A stretch of 18,486 nucleotides of DNA, taken from Candidatus Villigracilis proximus. GTDB lineage: Bacteria; Chloroflexota; Anaerolineae; Anaerolineales; Villigracilaceae. Shown piece by piece: positions 7,062 to 13,558 of this stretch. Position 1 is the stretch's first letter. Every line of letters starts with the position of its first letter. The translations under genes and the position numbers were made by a program. Below the pieces are notes generated by a model, which did not search any database, was not told the DNA's origin, and saw only the letters and a list, made by a program, of their open reading frames with translations. The stretch is taken from the NCBI GenBank assembly GCA_016715195.1, contig JADKBB010000033.1, positions 1-18,486 on the forward strand. The letters are read 5' to 3'.

Positions 7062-7829
7062 ATGCTGAGCGCCTCCCGCTTCGGGGACTCGTCCACGTGC
7101 CTCCAGTGCAATGTCACCGGCTCGGCCGTCGTGGCATCGGGGAACGTGCAGACGAACGCCCTCGGGGCGCTACGGATGGCCGACCGCGGGCTCTACCCGT
7201 GGTGCTGCGAGCAACACGCGCCGGTCCCGTGGGTGGCGCGCACGGGCGCGGCGACCGTGTTGATCAACCACGAGCCGGCGGTGGCCTTCTCGAACGCGAC
7301 GCTTCACCACGGCGGCGCCGGCGCCATGGTGACCGGGAGCGCCAACGTCTTCGTCGGCGGCGCGATGATCTCCGCGGAGGATCTGGCTCGGGCCGACGCG
7401 CTGGCGATGATCGACAAGGCTCTGCGATCGCTCGATCGCTGGAACGATGACGACCGGCGCCGTTTCCGCGAGTGGTTCGGCACCGACTCCGAGGAGGCGC
7501 GCCGGGCCATGCGTGAGCGCCTGCTCAAGATGCGAGACAAGGTGCAGAAGGAAGAGATGGCCGTGGGCTTGATGAGGGGCACGTACGCTCACGTCTTTCC
7601 AGGGGGCAACACCGTCAACCTGGACGAGCGCTTCTGGACCGCTCCTCGACACGGGGAGGACTCGCGCGCGGGCACGATCCTCCACGAAACATCGCACTTC
7701 TGGGACACCGGGAGCACGAAGGACCACGCCTACGGGCGGCCGAAGTGCCGCGAGCTCGCCGCGACCGATCCCAAGAAGGCGCAGGAGAACGCCGACAACC
7801 ACGAGTATTGGCTGGAGACGCTGCCGTGA
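7062..7829 (+). CDS. PAAR-domain T6SS effector with M35 (aspzincin) metallopeptidase domain
   Basis: This 255-aa protein combines a PAAR-like tip domain (about 1-105, including ATVLINHEPAVAF and VTGSANVFVGG) with a C-terminal peptidase. The peptidase has HETSH (208-212) and, nine residues later, D221 inside STKDHAYG, close to the GTxDxxYG motif that supplies the third zinc ligand in aspzincins (family M35: deuterolysin and peptidyl-Lys metallopeptidase). It ends in NADNHEYWLE, like the NADSYEYF-type end of that family. The likely role is a zinc protease mounted on the VgrG tip and delivered to a neighbouring cell. There is no signal peptide. ATG 7062 follows the previous stop by two bases. 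The first Gly of the motif is replaced by Ser, a modest deviation. Target proteins are unknown. Confidence 0.9.
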   Translation: MLSASRFGDSSTCLQCNVTGSAVVASGNVQTNALGALRMADRGLYPWCCEQHAPVPWVARTGAATVLINHEPAVAFSNATLHHGGAGAMVTGSANVFVGGAMISAEDLARADALAMIDKALRSLDRWNDDDRRRFREWFGTDSEEARRAMRERLLKMRDKVQKEEMAVGLMRGTYAHVFPGGNTVNLDERFWTAPRHGEDSRAGTILHETSHFWDTGSTKDHAYGRPKCRELAATDPKKAQENADNHEYWLETLP

Positions 7830-8227
7830 GACATCCGCAGATCGAAGCCGTGCTGGAGCCGCGCGTCGGCCATCGCATGGCCCTCGTGCTCCGCAACGCG
7901 AGTGATCGCGTGGCCTGGCTCTACAAGCCCAACGCCTGCTTGGGCGGGCGCATCGAGAACAACGTCTTCCGCATCCGTGAGGGCGAGAAGGCGGCGCGCT
8001 ACACGGGCATCTACGTGAAACGCCCCGCGCCCCGGCCCGAAGACTTCATCGAGCTGCCGGCGCACGGCAGCCGGATCGAAGAGATCGATCTCGCCTCCGC
8101 GTATGCGCTGTCCGCCGGCACGAGGTACGCGCTCAGGTACGAGGCGTTCCACGACAACCCCGACGATCCAAAGTCGCTCTGGGAGGTCGCCTCCCCCGAG
8201 GTGACCATCGGCGGAGGCTCGCTGTGA
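7826..8227 (+). CDS. Free-standing M35 prodomain-like protein, probable immunity protein or inhibitor
   Basis: This 133-aa protein starts at GTG 7826, overlapping the effector stop as GTGA, so it should be made together with it. Its pattern follows the beta-rich N-terminal (pro) domain of M35 peptidases: ALVLRNASDRVAWLYKPN, LGGRIENNVFRIREG, ARYTGIYVKRPAPRPEDFIEL, then IDLASAYALSAGTRYALRYEAF. In known M35 enzymes this domain precedes the catalytic domain and keeps it inactive; here it is a separate gene directly after a catalytic domain that lacks one. That arrangement fits a cognate inhibitor protecting the producing cell. No signal peptide is seen, so action would be cytoplasmic unless exported some other way. 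A chaperone or adaptor is the main alternative. Confidence 0.8.
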   Translation: MRHPQIEAVLEPRVGHRMALVLRNASDRVAWLYKPNACLGGRIENNVFRIREGEKAARYTGIYVKRPAPRPEDFIELPAHGSRIEEIDLASAYALSAGTRYALRYEAFHDNPDDPKSLWEVASPEVTIGGGSL

Positions 8228-8256
8228 GGCCCGCGGCCCGGCTCGGGGAGCCACAC

Positions 8257-8334
8257 ATGTGTCCCCTTCCAAACCATGGCGGCGGTCCGGTGACTGCACC
8301 GTGCGAGCCCACCGTGCATCAGGTGGTGCGGTGA
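8257..8334 (+). CDS. Small 25-codon ORF coupled to the ATPase gene
   Basis: An ATG at 8257 is preceded by GGGGAG at six bases, a better ribosome site than the ATPase start has. It encodes 25 residues (MCPLPNHGGGPVTAPCEP, then TVHQVVR) and its TGA overlaps the ATPase GTG as GTGA. It may be a real peptide or a leader that couples translation of the ATPase. There is no recognised family. Confidence 0.45.
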   Translation: MCPLPNHGGGPVTAPCEPTVHQVVR

Positions 8335-9290
8335 AGCTCCTCGACCTCCACACCATCGGCGTACGCGGTGTGCCCGATGGCGCCTACTCCTTCACCGATC
8401 CCGGCACGGGGGCGCCGCTCGGCGTCGTGCTCATCACCGGCGGGCCCGCGGCGGGCAAGACCTCGCTCCTCGAAGCCATCGCCGCCGCCAAGGAGGCGAT
8501 CGGTGCGTATGGCGGGCCGCCGGAGACCAAGCGACTCCGTCTCCTGACCTCGTCCGGCTTGCGAACGGACGCCGCGCCCGGCTTGCGGCGCCTCTTCGCC
8601 TCCTACTCGCGTGCGCCAGGGCTGGGCAAGGTCGAGTATTTCCCGGCCAATCGACGGCTCACGCCGCCCGCACGAGCCGCCTTCGGACGGCCAGGCCGAG
8701 AGGCGGAGGCGCGCGCTCGGTTGACGCGAGCCCGGGACAAGTACGCCTGCATCCTCGACGGCCTGCACGAGCTGGCTCTCGATGAGGCATCGCGCGCGGC
8801 GCGCGCGCTTCGCGAGAGCAGTCCACGCGAAGCGTTGCCGGACATGTTCGAGCCCTTCGAGCAGGCCATCACGGCCCTGCTCCCGGCCCTTCGGCTCTCC
8901 GGCTTCGAGCTCGGCGGTGGTAGCCTCCGGCTCTCGGGGCGCTCGGGCGAAGTCGTGGGCCCCGACGAGCTCTCGGACAGCGAGCATCAGGGCGTGCTCC
9001 TCGCCCTCGCCTTCCGCTACTTCGGCATGGACCACTCGATCGTCCTCATCGACGAGCCCGAACTGCACATCCACGCCTCGGCCCGCGTCCGCTTCCTCGA
9101 AGCGCTGGCCGCACTCGGCCGCGACAACCAGATCATCGCCGCGACCGGCGCGGCCGAGCTGGTGAACAGCGTCGAGCGTGGCCAGGTGATCGTGCTCTCA
9201 CCGCGCTCGGACGCGACGCCCGCCGAGAGCACGAGCCAGCGCACGCTTCTGCACGAGGAGCCTCGCTCCGCGCCGCCGGATCCTGTCCAG
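8331..9290 (+). CDS. AAA/ABC-type ATPase (AAA_15/AAA_21-like), 3' end uncertain
   Basis: The product is a soluble ABC-family ATPase resembling OLD/RecF-like proteins. It has Walker A GGPAAGKT (37-44), a signature-like LSDSEHQGVLLAL, and Walker B IVLIDEPELHIH with D241 and E242. The switch segment reads IIAATGAAELV, where related proteins usually have His after the Thr (ATHSxEL); Gly273 occupies that place, so hydrolysis may be altered. GTG 8331 is chosen because it overlaps the stop of the small upstream ORF; a GTG at 8259 is open but its extension looks non-coding. The frame stays open to 10385, but past about 9290 it becomes Arg/Pro-rich and overlaps the phosphatase gene, so the true end or a frameshift lies near 9270-9300. 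It is probably co-transcribed with the VgrG effector genes. Its role there is unknown. Confidence 0.8.
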
Positions 9291-9372
9291 CGCGGGCCTC
9301 CAGCCGCCTGCCCGAGAGCTCGCGGCCCCGGCACTCGTCCCGACCTACCTGCAAGCTCCGCACGCGAGCGGA

Positions 9373-9702
9373 TTGGAACCTCGCGCGATGTCGCCGATGG
9401 CCTCTCCTCCGGTGTCTGCCCAGGATGGGCACGAGACCGTGATGATCGATGCCTTCGTCTCGGCGCAGGCCATGCCGTTCGTGCCGGCCGGCGCGGCTCC
9501 GGTGTTCGAGCGCTCTCCCTCGCCCGCGCCGCCGCAAGACGGCCACGAGACCGCGCAGATCGAAGCCGGCGCGCTGGGCCCCGCGCTGCCCTTTGCGCCG
9601 CCCGGCAAGCGGCTCGCGCGCTTCGATCCGCAGACGGGGCGCGCGTTGCCAGAGCCCATCTGGGTGGACGTGCCCGACGTGCAAGGTGGCGATCGCGGAT
9701 AG
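9373..9702 (+). CDS. Pro-rich tail segment with repeated QDGHET motifs (separate small gene or displaced C-terminus)
   Basis: This frame ends at 9702 and looks coding back to about 9280. It contains QDGHETVMIDAF...AMPFVPAG and, 40 residues on, QDGHETAQIEAG...LPFAPPGKRL, then RFDPQTGRALPEPIWVDV. Tails with LPF-x-P and RFDPQTG motifs occur, as far as I recall, at the ends of proteins in myxobacterial T6SS loci (for example DUF2169-type proteins), but no catalytic domain is visible here. The given start is TTG 9373; an ATG at 9388 is also possible. It may be the ATPase's own C-terminus displaced by one base, or the remnant of a deleted gene. Confidence 0.45.
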   Translation: MEPRAMSPMASPPVSAQDGHETVMIDAFVSAQAMPFVPAGAAPVFERSPSPAPPQDGHETAQIEAGALGPALPFAPPGKRLARFDPQTGRALPEPIWVDVPDVQGGDRG

Positions 9703-9741
9703 CCGATCCGACGAGCGCGCCCTCGATCCAGGCGCGCTTTT

Positions 9742-9773
9742 TTGGACACTCGGGGCACGGACCGATCGATCTC
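9742..9773 (+). promoter_or_regulatory. Shared bipartite promoter-like element, copy C (phosphatase unit)
   Basis: TTGGACACTC (9742-9751), 12 bases, GATCGATCTC (9764-9773), preceded by a T-run and followed by ATTGGTGAAGG. The phosphatase GTG is 64 bases downstream. The boxes match copies A and B exactly. Confidence 0.7.
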
Positions 9774-9837
9774 ATTGGTGAAGGTGAAGCCGCGCGCGCC
9801 CAAGCGCTGACTTCGGCAATTCACCACAGGAGCGATC

Positions 9838-10686
9838 GTGCAGGCGCGATCGAGGAGGAGCCCTTTGTTCTCTGCATCTGGTACCGCGGCCATCGCGGAG
9901 CCCATCCCCCACGCCCCCGCGTTTCGCCTCGCCTGCGCGGGCGCCACCGATCCGGGTCGCGTCCGGCCCCACAACGAAGATCGCTTCGGCGTCTACCCGG
10001 ATGCCGGCCTCTTCATCGTGGCCGACGGCCTGGGCGGCGCCGCCGCCGGCGAGGTCGCCGCGCGGATGGCCGTCGAGCTGGTGTGCGAGTCGCTCATCGA
10101 TCCCGACGTGACCTGGCCGCGGGGGACGACCAAGAGCGACACCGGCCTCCCGCTGCTGGTCGACGCCATCCAGCGCGCCAACCACTGCATCCACGGCGCC
10201 GCGCAGCGCAATCCCGCCTGGCGCGGGATGGGGACCACCGTCGTCGCGCTGCTCGCGTGCGGGAGGCGCGCGGCCCTGGCGCACGTCGGCGACTCGCGCA
10301 TCTACCGGCTTCGCGAAGAGCACCTGACCCAGCTCACCGAGGATCACTCGCTCTTCAACGAGATGGTGCGACGCGGCCGGGCTGACCCGGCGCGGCCCGA
10401 GACCTTCCTTCACCACCACACGATCACCCGTGCGGTCGGCACGGATGCTGACGTCGAAGTCGATGCCCGGCTGGTCGACGCCTCGCTCGGGGACGTGTTC
10501 CTGCTCTGCTCAGACGGCCTCTCGGGCGCCCTCGCACGCGGCGAGATCGAGGGCATCCTCGTCGCCCACGCCGACCTCGACGAAGCGGCCGAGCGGCTCA
10601 TCTCCGCGGCCAACCACCGCGGCGGCCCGGACAACATCACCGTCGTGCTGGTGCGCTGGGAGCCCGCCTCGCGCACCAGGAGGTGA
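9838..10686 (+). CDS. PP2C-family Ser/Thr phosphatase with all metal-binding motifs
   Basis: This 282-aa protein carries the full PP2C (PPM/Stp1) motif set: RPHNEDRF (NED 46-48), VADGLGG (DGLGG 63-67), GMGTTVVALL, AHVGDSRIYRLR, LLCSDGLSG and GGPDNITVVLVRW. It should dephosphorylate Ser/Thr residues in a Mn/Mg-dependent way in the cytoplasm. The start is GTG 9838 with GGAG five bases upstream; the first 30 or so residues are outside the fold. It is the first gene of the last T6SS-associated unit and under the shared promoter-like element. With the two kinases it fits the PpkA/PppA-type pathway known to switch T6SS activity, although the phosphorylated target (Fha in known systems) is not in this window. 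Confidence 0.95.
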   Translation: MQARSRRSPLFSASGTAAIAEPIPHAPAFRLACAGATDPGRVRPHNEDRFGVYPDAGLFIVADGLGGAAAGEVAARMAVELVCESLIDPDVTWPRGTTKSDTGLPLLVDAIQRANHCIHGAAQRNPAWRGMGTTVVALLACGRRAALAHVGDSRIYRLREEHLTQLTEDHSLFNEMVRRGRADPARPETFLHHHTITRAVGTDADVEVDARLVDASLGDVFLLCSDGLSGALARGEIEGILVAHADLDEAAERLISAANHRGGPDNITVVLVRWEPASRTRR

Positions 10687-10692
10687 GCCTCG

Positions 10693-11532
10693 ATGCTGAC
10701 CGAGCTTCGCATCGAGATCGCCGCGGCCACCAGCGTCGGACGGCTGCGCCGCACCAACGCCGATGCCCACCTCGTCGACGAGAGGGCGGGGCTCCTGGCC
10801 GTGGCGGACGGCATGGGCGACACCCCGCGATCCGCGGCGGTCGCCAAGATGGCGCTGGAGGCCGTGGGGGAGTCGTTTGGTGAGCCCTGGCGCTCGCTGC
10901 CCCCCGAGGAACGCTCCATCAGCGAAGCCAAAGAGCGCCTCCTGCTCGGCGTGGTCGAGGCCAACGCGCGCTTGTTCGTGCCGGGAGCCAAGCTTTCTTC
11001 CCGAGGGGGCACGACCTTGGTCGCCGTCGCCCTGAGCACACGGCACTTCTGTGTGACCAGCGTGGGAGACAGCCGCGCGTACCTGCTCCGCAGGAGCAGT
11101 GACCGCCTGGCCCAGCTCACCGTGGACGACACCGTGCTCCAGGAGGATCTCCAGGCGGGGACACCCTACGAGGTGGCAATCGCCCAGCGCGACGCCCACG
11201 CGCTCACGCGCGCCATCGGTGTTCGCCCCGCCGTCCATGCGCTGCCGTTCATCCATCGATCGGCCCCCGGAGACGTGCTGCTCCTCTGCTCGGACGGCCT
11301 CTCGGATCGCGTGCGTGTGGAGGAGCTCGGCGCGCTGCTGGCCGAAGCCGAGGACCTCGAGCGCGCCGCGCACCACCTGATCGAGCGCGCCAAGGCGGGC
11401 AGGAGCGGGGATGACGTGACCGTGGTGATCGCGCGCCGAGATGGGGCCGCGCTGATCACCGGCGATGAGACCGAACCGCCGTGGCGCTCGGGCATTCGGA
11501 GGATCACGCCCGGCGCCGAGGTGCAGCCGTGA
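10693..11532 (+). CDS. Second PP2C-family phosphatase, divergent metal-site residues
   Basis: This 279-aa protein has the PP2C fold but altered motifs: LRRTNADAH (NAD instead of NED at 21-23), VADGMGD (Gly to Asp at the end), GGTTLVAVAL, TSVGDSRAYLLRR, LLCSDGLSDRV and GDDVTVVIARR (DD where DN is usual). Loss of the NED Glu suggests weakened catalysis, different metal use or a sensory role. It starts at ATG 10693, six bases after the first phosphatase stop and behind AGGAGGTGAG, so the two are co-transcribed. The last 30 residues are a tail outside the fold. It may antagonise one of the two kinases, or bind phosphoproteins without cleaving them. Confidence 0.92.
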   Translation: MLTELRIEIAAATSVGRLRRTNADAHLVDERAGLLAVADGMGDTPRSAAVAKMALEAVGESFGEPWRSLPPEERSISEAKERLLLGVVEANARLFVPGAKLSSRGGTTLVAVALSTRHFCVTSVGDSRAYLLRRSSDRLAQLTVDDTVLQEDLQAGTPYEVAIAQRDAHALTRAIGVRPAVHALPFIHRSAPGDVLLLCSDGLSDRVRVEELGALLAEAEDLERAAHHLIERAKAGRSGDDVTVVIARRDGAALITGDETEPPWRSGIRRITPGAEVQP

Positions 11533-11555
11533 ACAACAACCGAGAGGAGAAGATG

Positions 11556-11984
11556 ATGAGCATCAAGTCGACCTTCATCGTGATGGGCCTGCTGACTGCC
11601 ACCCTCGCGCCGGCGTGCTCGGCGGGGGACAGCGCAGACAGCGCCACCGCCATCGGCGCCAGCGAGGGAGGTGCGGGAGGGGGTGTCGGCGTGGCCACGA
11701 CGACCACGACGACCACGAGCACGGTGAGCGCGCCCCCGCCGCCCGCGTGGGGGCCGCCGTCCTGGTCCTCGTGTCTGCCGCACGGGATCGTGACCACCTG
11801 CGCGGAATACTGCGCGTCTTACAACCTCTCGTGCGCGACCGCATGCACGAGCCCGTACACCGGCAAGCCGGTTGGAGCGCTCACGTTCAACAACGCGACC
11901 TGCACGAGCTTCATGCCGGGCGGGACGGCGTGCGACGCCGATATCTACACCTCGCAGTCGACGCGGTGCTGCTGCGGGATCTGA
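11556..11984 (+). CDS. Cys-rich predicted lipoprotein
   Basis: ATG 11556 has AGGAG six bases upstream and begins MSIKSTFIVMGLLTATLAPACSAG, a signal peptide with a loose lipobox (LAPAC, Cys21). A low-complexity stretch follows (Gly-rich, then Thr-rich, then APPPPAWGPP). The last 70 residues hold ten Cys (for example TTCAEYCASYNLSCATAC and a final RCCCGI) and suggest a small disulfide-bonded domain outside the cytoplasm. A GTG at 11529 overlaps the phosphatase stop and would lengthen the N-terminus; the signal sequence favours 11556 or ATG 11553. No family is recognised. As a lipoprotein in a T6SS unit it might work at the envelope. Confidence 0.75.
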   Translation: MSIKSTFIVMGLLTATLAPACSAGDSADSATAIGASEGGAGGGVGVATTTTTTTSTVSAPPPPAWGPPSWSSCLPHGIVTTCAEYCASYNLSCATACTSPYTGKPVGALTFNNATCTSFMPGGTACDADIYTSQSTRCCCGI

Positions 11985-12012
11985 CGGCCATTCGGGCAAC
12001 ATGGAGTCTGTC

Positions 12013-12459
12013 ATGCAGAGGATCATGGTTGCGCTCGCCATCGCGGCGAGCGCCGCGCTGGGCTGCGCTTCGGAGGTGAAGCCCACGGCGCCGACCATGC
12101 GGGCGGTCGTCCCGATGAGCTACATGCGCCGGTTCGAGGCGCCGCGGGAGGCCGTGTTTCGCGCGACCTCCGCCGCCGTCAAGACGCTCGGGTACACGGT
12201 CACCTTGGAGGTGCCCCCGCGCCTGAAGACGGCCCCGCAGAATCACCGCCTCCAGCGCGTCGGCGACGACCTCGTACCGGCCAGCCACTCCCTCGTCCTG
12301 AGCGTCCGCGAGGCGGAGCCGGGCCGCACCGTCGTGGTGGGCTATCAGCGCACGTTCGTGGGCGAGCACGAGACCACGGCCGTGGGGAGGCCGAACCCGC
12401 CCGTGGTGCAGCAGATGTGGAGTCGCCTCTTCGCCGAGATCGACGCGAACCTCCGGTGA
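12013..12459 (+). CDS. Predicted lipoprotein, unknown function
   Basis: This 148-aa protein begins MQRIMVALAIAASAALGC, a signal peptide ending in a lipobox-like ALGC (Cys18). The mature part (RRFEAPREAVFRATSAAVKTLGYTVTLE, then LVLSVREAEPGRTVVVGYQRTF, then QQMWSRLFAEIDANL) resembles the small alpha/beta domain of periplasmic lipoproteins whose N-terminal strand-helix reads like the DUF4410/DUF799 class, but the match is loose. ATG 12013 has GGAG six bases upstream; ATG 12001 would add four residues. The gene lies 28 bases after the Cys-rich lipoprotein in the same unit. Confidence 0.75.
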   Translation: MQRIMVALAIAASAALGCASEVKPTAPTMRAVVPMSYMRRFEAPREAVFRATSAAVKTLGYTVTLEVPPRLKTAPQNHRLQRVGDDLVPASHSLVLSVREAEPGRTVVVGYQRTFVGEHETTAVGRPNPPVVQQMWSRLFAEIDANLR

Positions 12460-12466
12460 GGACCAC

Positions 12467-12730
12467 ATGAGCCACACGGAGCGGCCCGAGGGCCATGCGC
12501 AGCTCGATCCGGACCTGGACCGGAACCAGGACGAGCGCTGGCGGAAGCTGGCCGCGGGGCGCCTCTCGCCCGCCGAGCACGACGCGCTTCGCGAGGAGGC
12601 GATGAAGACGGACGAGGGACGAGCGCTCTACGAGCTCTATCGCCCCCTCGATGACGCCGAGCGCGCGCGGCTCTACGGCGCCGTGCAGGGCGCTCGGACC
12701 TCGACTCCGTGGGGGCGCCATGTCCGATGA
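12467..12730 (+). CDS. Small soluble protein with anti-sigma-like N-terminal pattern
   Basis: This 87-aa hydrophilic protein contains RWRKLAAGRLSPAEHDALREEAMKTDEGRALYELYRPLDDAERARL. The LAAGxLSxxExxxLxxxA pattern is like the cytoplasmic start of membrane anti-sigma factors and related proteins in myxobacteria. There is no membrane helix and no HxxxCxxC zinc motif. It begins seven bases after the previous stop, and its TGA overlaps the next ATG as ATGA. It may bind the sigma-like factor or region-4-like segment encoded nearby; this is a guess from pattern and context. Confidence 0.7.
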   Translation: MSHTERPEGHAQLDPDLDRNQDERWRKLAAGRLSPAEHDALREEAMKTDEGRALYELYRPLDDAERARLYGAVQGARTSTPWGRHVR

Positions 12731-13068
12731 GGCTCACCCCAAGCGCGAGCCCGGTGCCCCCGGAGGGCGCCCCGGCGCGCCGCGTGGTGATCCCCGAGCT
12801 GCGGGCGCTCCAGGACGCCCGCTATGTCCTGGCGCGCGGCGGCAAGCCGCCGGCCGGCGAGCGGACGCCCGAGGACTGCGCGAGGGTCTCGGCGTTCCAC
12901 ACGCTGTCGCTGCTGCTGCGGATCCTGCTGCGGTTCAAGCAGAAGATCGAGAGCGGGGAGCGCTGCCGGCTGGTGGAGAGGGAGCACGTTCACGAGCCCG
13001 AGCGGGTCGTCATCGAGCTGGTGATCGAGCCCATCCGCGAGAGCGCCCAGGTCCGGCCGCCTGCGTGA
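12727..13068 (+). CDS. Hypothetical protein, last gene of the phosphatase unit
   Basis: ATG 12727 overlaps the previous stop (ATGA), giving a 113-aa protein; an in-frame ATG at 12709 is less likely. The core reads VVIPELRALQDARYVLA and FHTLSLLLRILLRFKQKIESGERCRL, followed by a strand-rich end (VVIELVIEPIRE). The amphipathic helix is not a clear membrane segment. No known family is recognised. It closes the unit; after it comes about 490 bp without a gene. Confidence 0.65.
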   Translation: MRLTPSASPVPPEGAPARRVVIPELRALQDARYVLARGGKPPAGERTPEDCARVSAFHTLSLLLRILLRFKQKIESGERCRLVEREHVHEPERVVIELVIEPIRESAQVRPPA

Positions 13069-13558
13069 CTTCACCGGCACCGGCTTCGGTTGGGGGGCGA
13101 CGGCCAAGTGCGCGCGGGGGATCGCGAGGAAGCGGAGCGGGTCCTTCGGCGTCGTTGCGCTGAGCGGCCGCACCCGCCAGCAGTGCCAGCCTGAGCGCGC
13201 GCCCCCTGAACAAAAGCCTTGATCCGCGGCTCAAAAGAGCGTTGATCTGTCTTCGCCCGCTCTAGGGCGTGCCATCACCACAAAAGCCCACGACCCACGG
13301 GGATTAAGCTTGGCCGCCTTTCCCGTGGGTCGTGTGGAGCACTCGCGATGCTCTTCTTCTGTCCATTCGTATACCAACCGCACGCGCCGATGACGAGATT
13401 TTTCGTCGCGCGTGCCGGCGCGTTCCGAGACGCGCCTCGTCCCGTTCGCCGCGCGCCGGTCGTGCGGCTCGTGCGGGCCACAAAGGCCGCGCGCCGACCC
13501 CTGGGGCACCACGCCAAGCAGTCCCCGGAGATCGGCGCGTTGCCGCTGAAAGGCAGCG
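13069..13558. other. Non-coding stretch between the T6SS island and the next gene
   Basis: No convincing gene is seen on either strand; open frames here are Arg/Pro-rich or antisense shadows. It contains two similar direct motifs, CAAAAGCCTTGATC and CAAAAGAGCGTTGATC (about 13213-13249), and a perfect inverted repeat described separately. The stretch is less GC-rich around 13200-13400 and probably holds the end of the upstream unit and the promoter of the gene at 13559. Confidence 0.6.
13289..13334. repeat. Perfect 13-bp inverted repeat with 20-bp spacer
   Basis: CACGACCCACGGG at 13289-13301 is matched exactly by CCCGTGGGTCGTG at 13322-13334. The 20-base spacer includes AAGCTT. There is no T-run after it, so a standard intrinsic terminator is unlikely in either direction. 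It could be a protein-binding site, an RNA hairpin, or a recombination site. Confidence 0.85.

Noticed and set aside
8259..8330. GTG 8259 as the ATPase start
   Set aside because: The added 24 residues are basic and low-complexity, while GTG 8331 has the stop-start overlap with the short upstream ORF.
9291..10385. Extension of the ATPase frame to 10385
   Set aside because: Residues become Arg/Pro/His-rich and overlap a convincing PP2C gene in another frame.
13069..13558. tRNA or other structured RNA gene
   Set aside because: No cloverleaf, TTCGA-type T loop or CCA-adjacent acceptor stem could be found; only the simple inverted repeat is clear.
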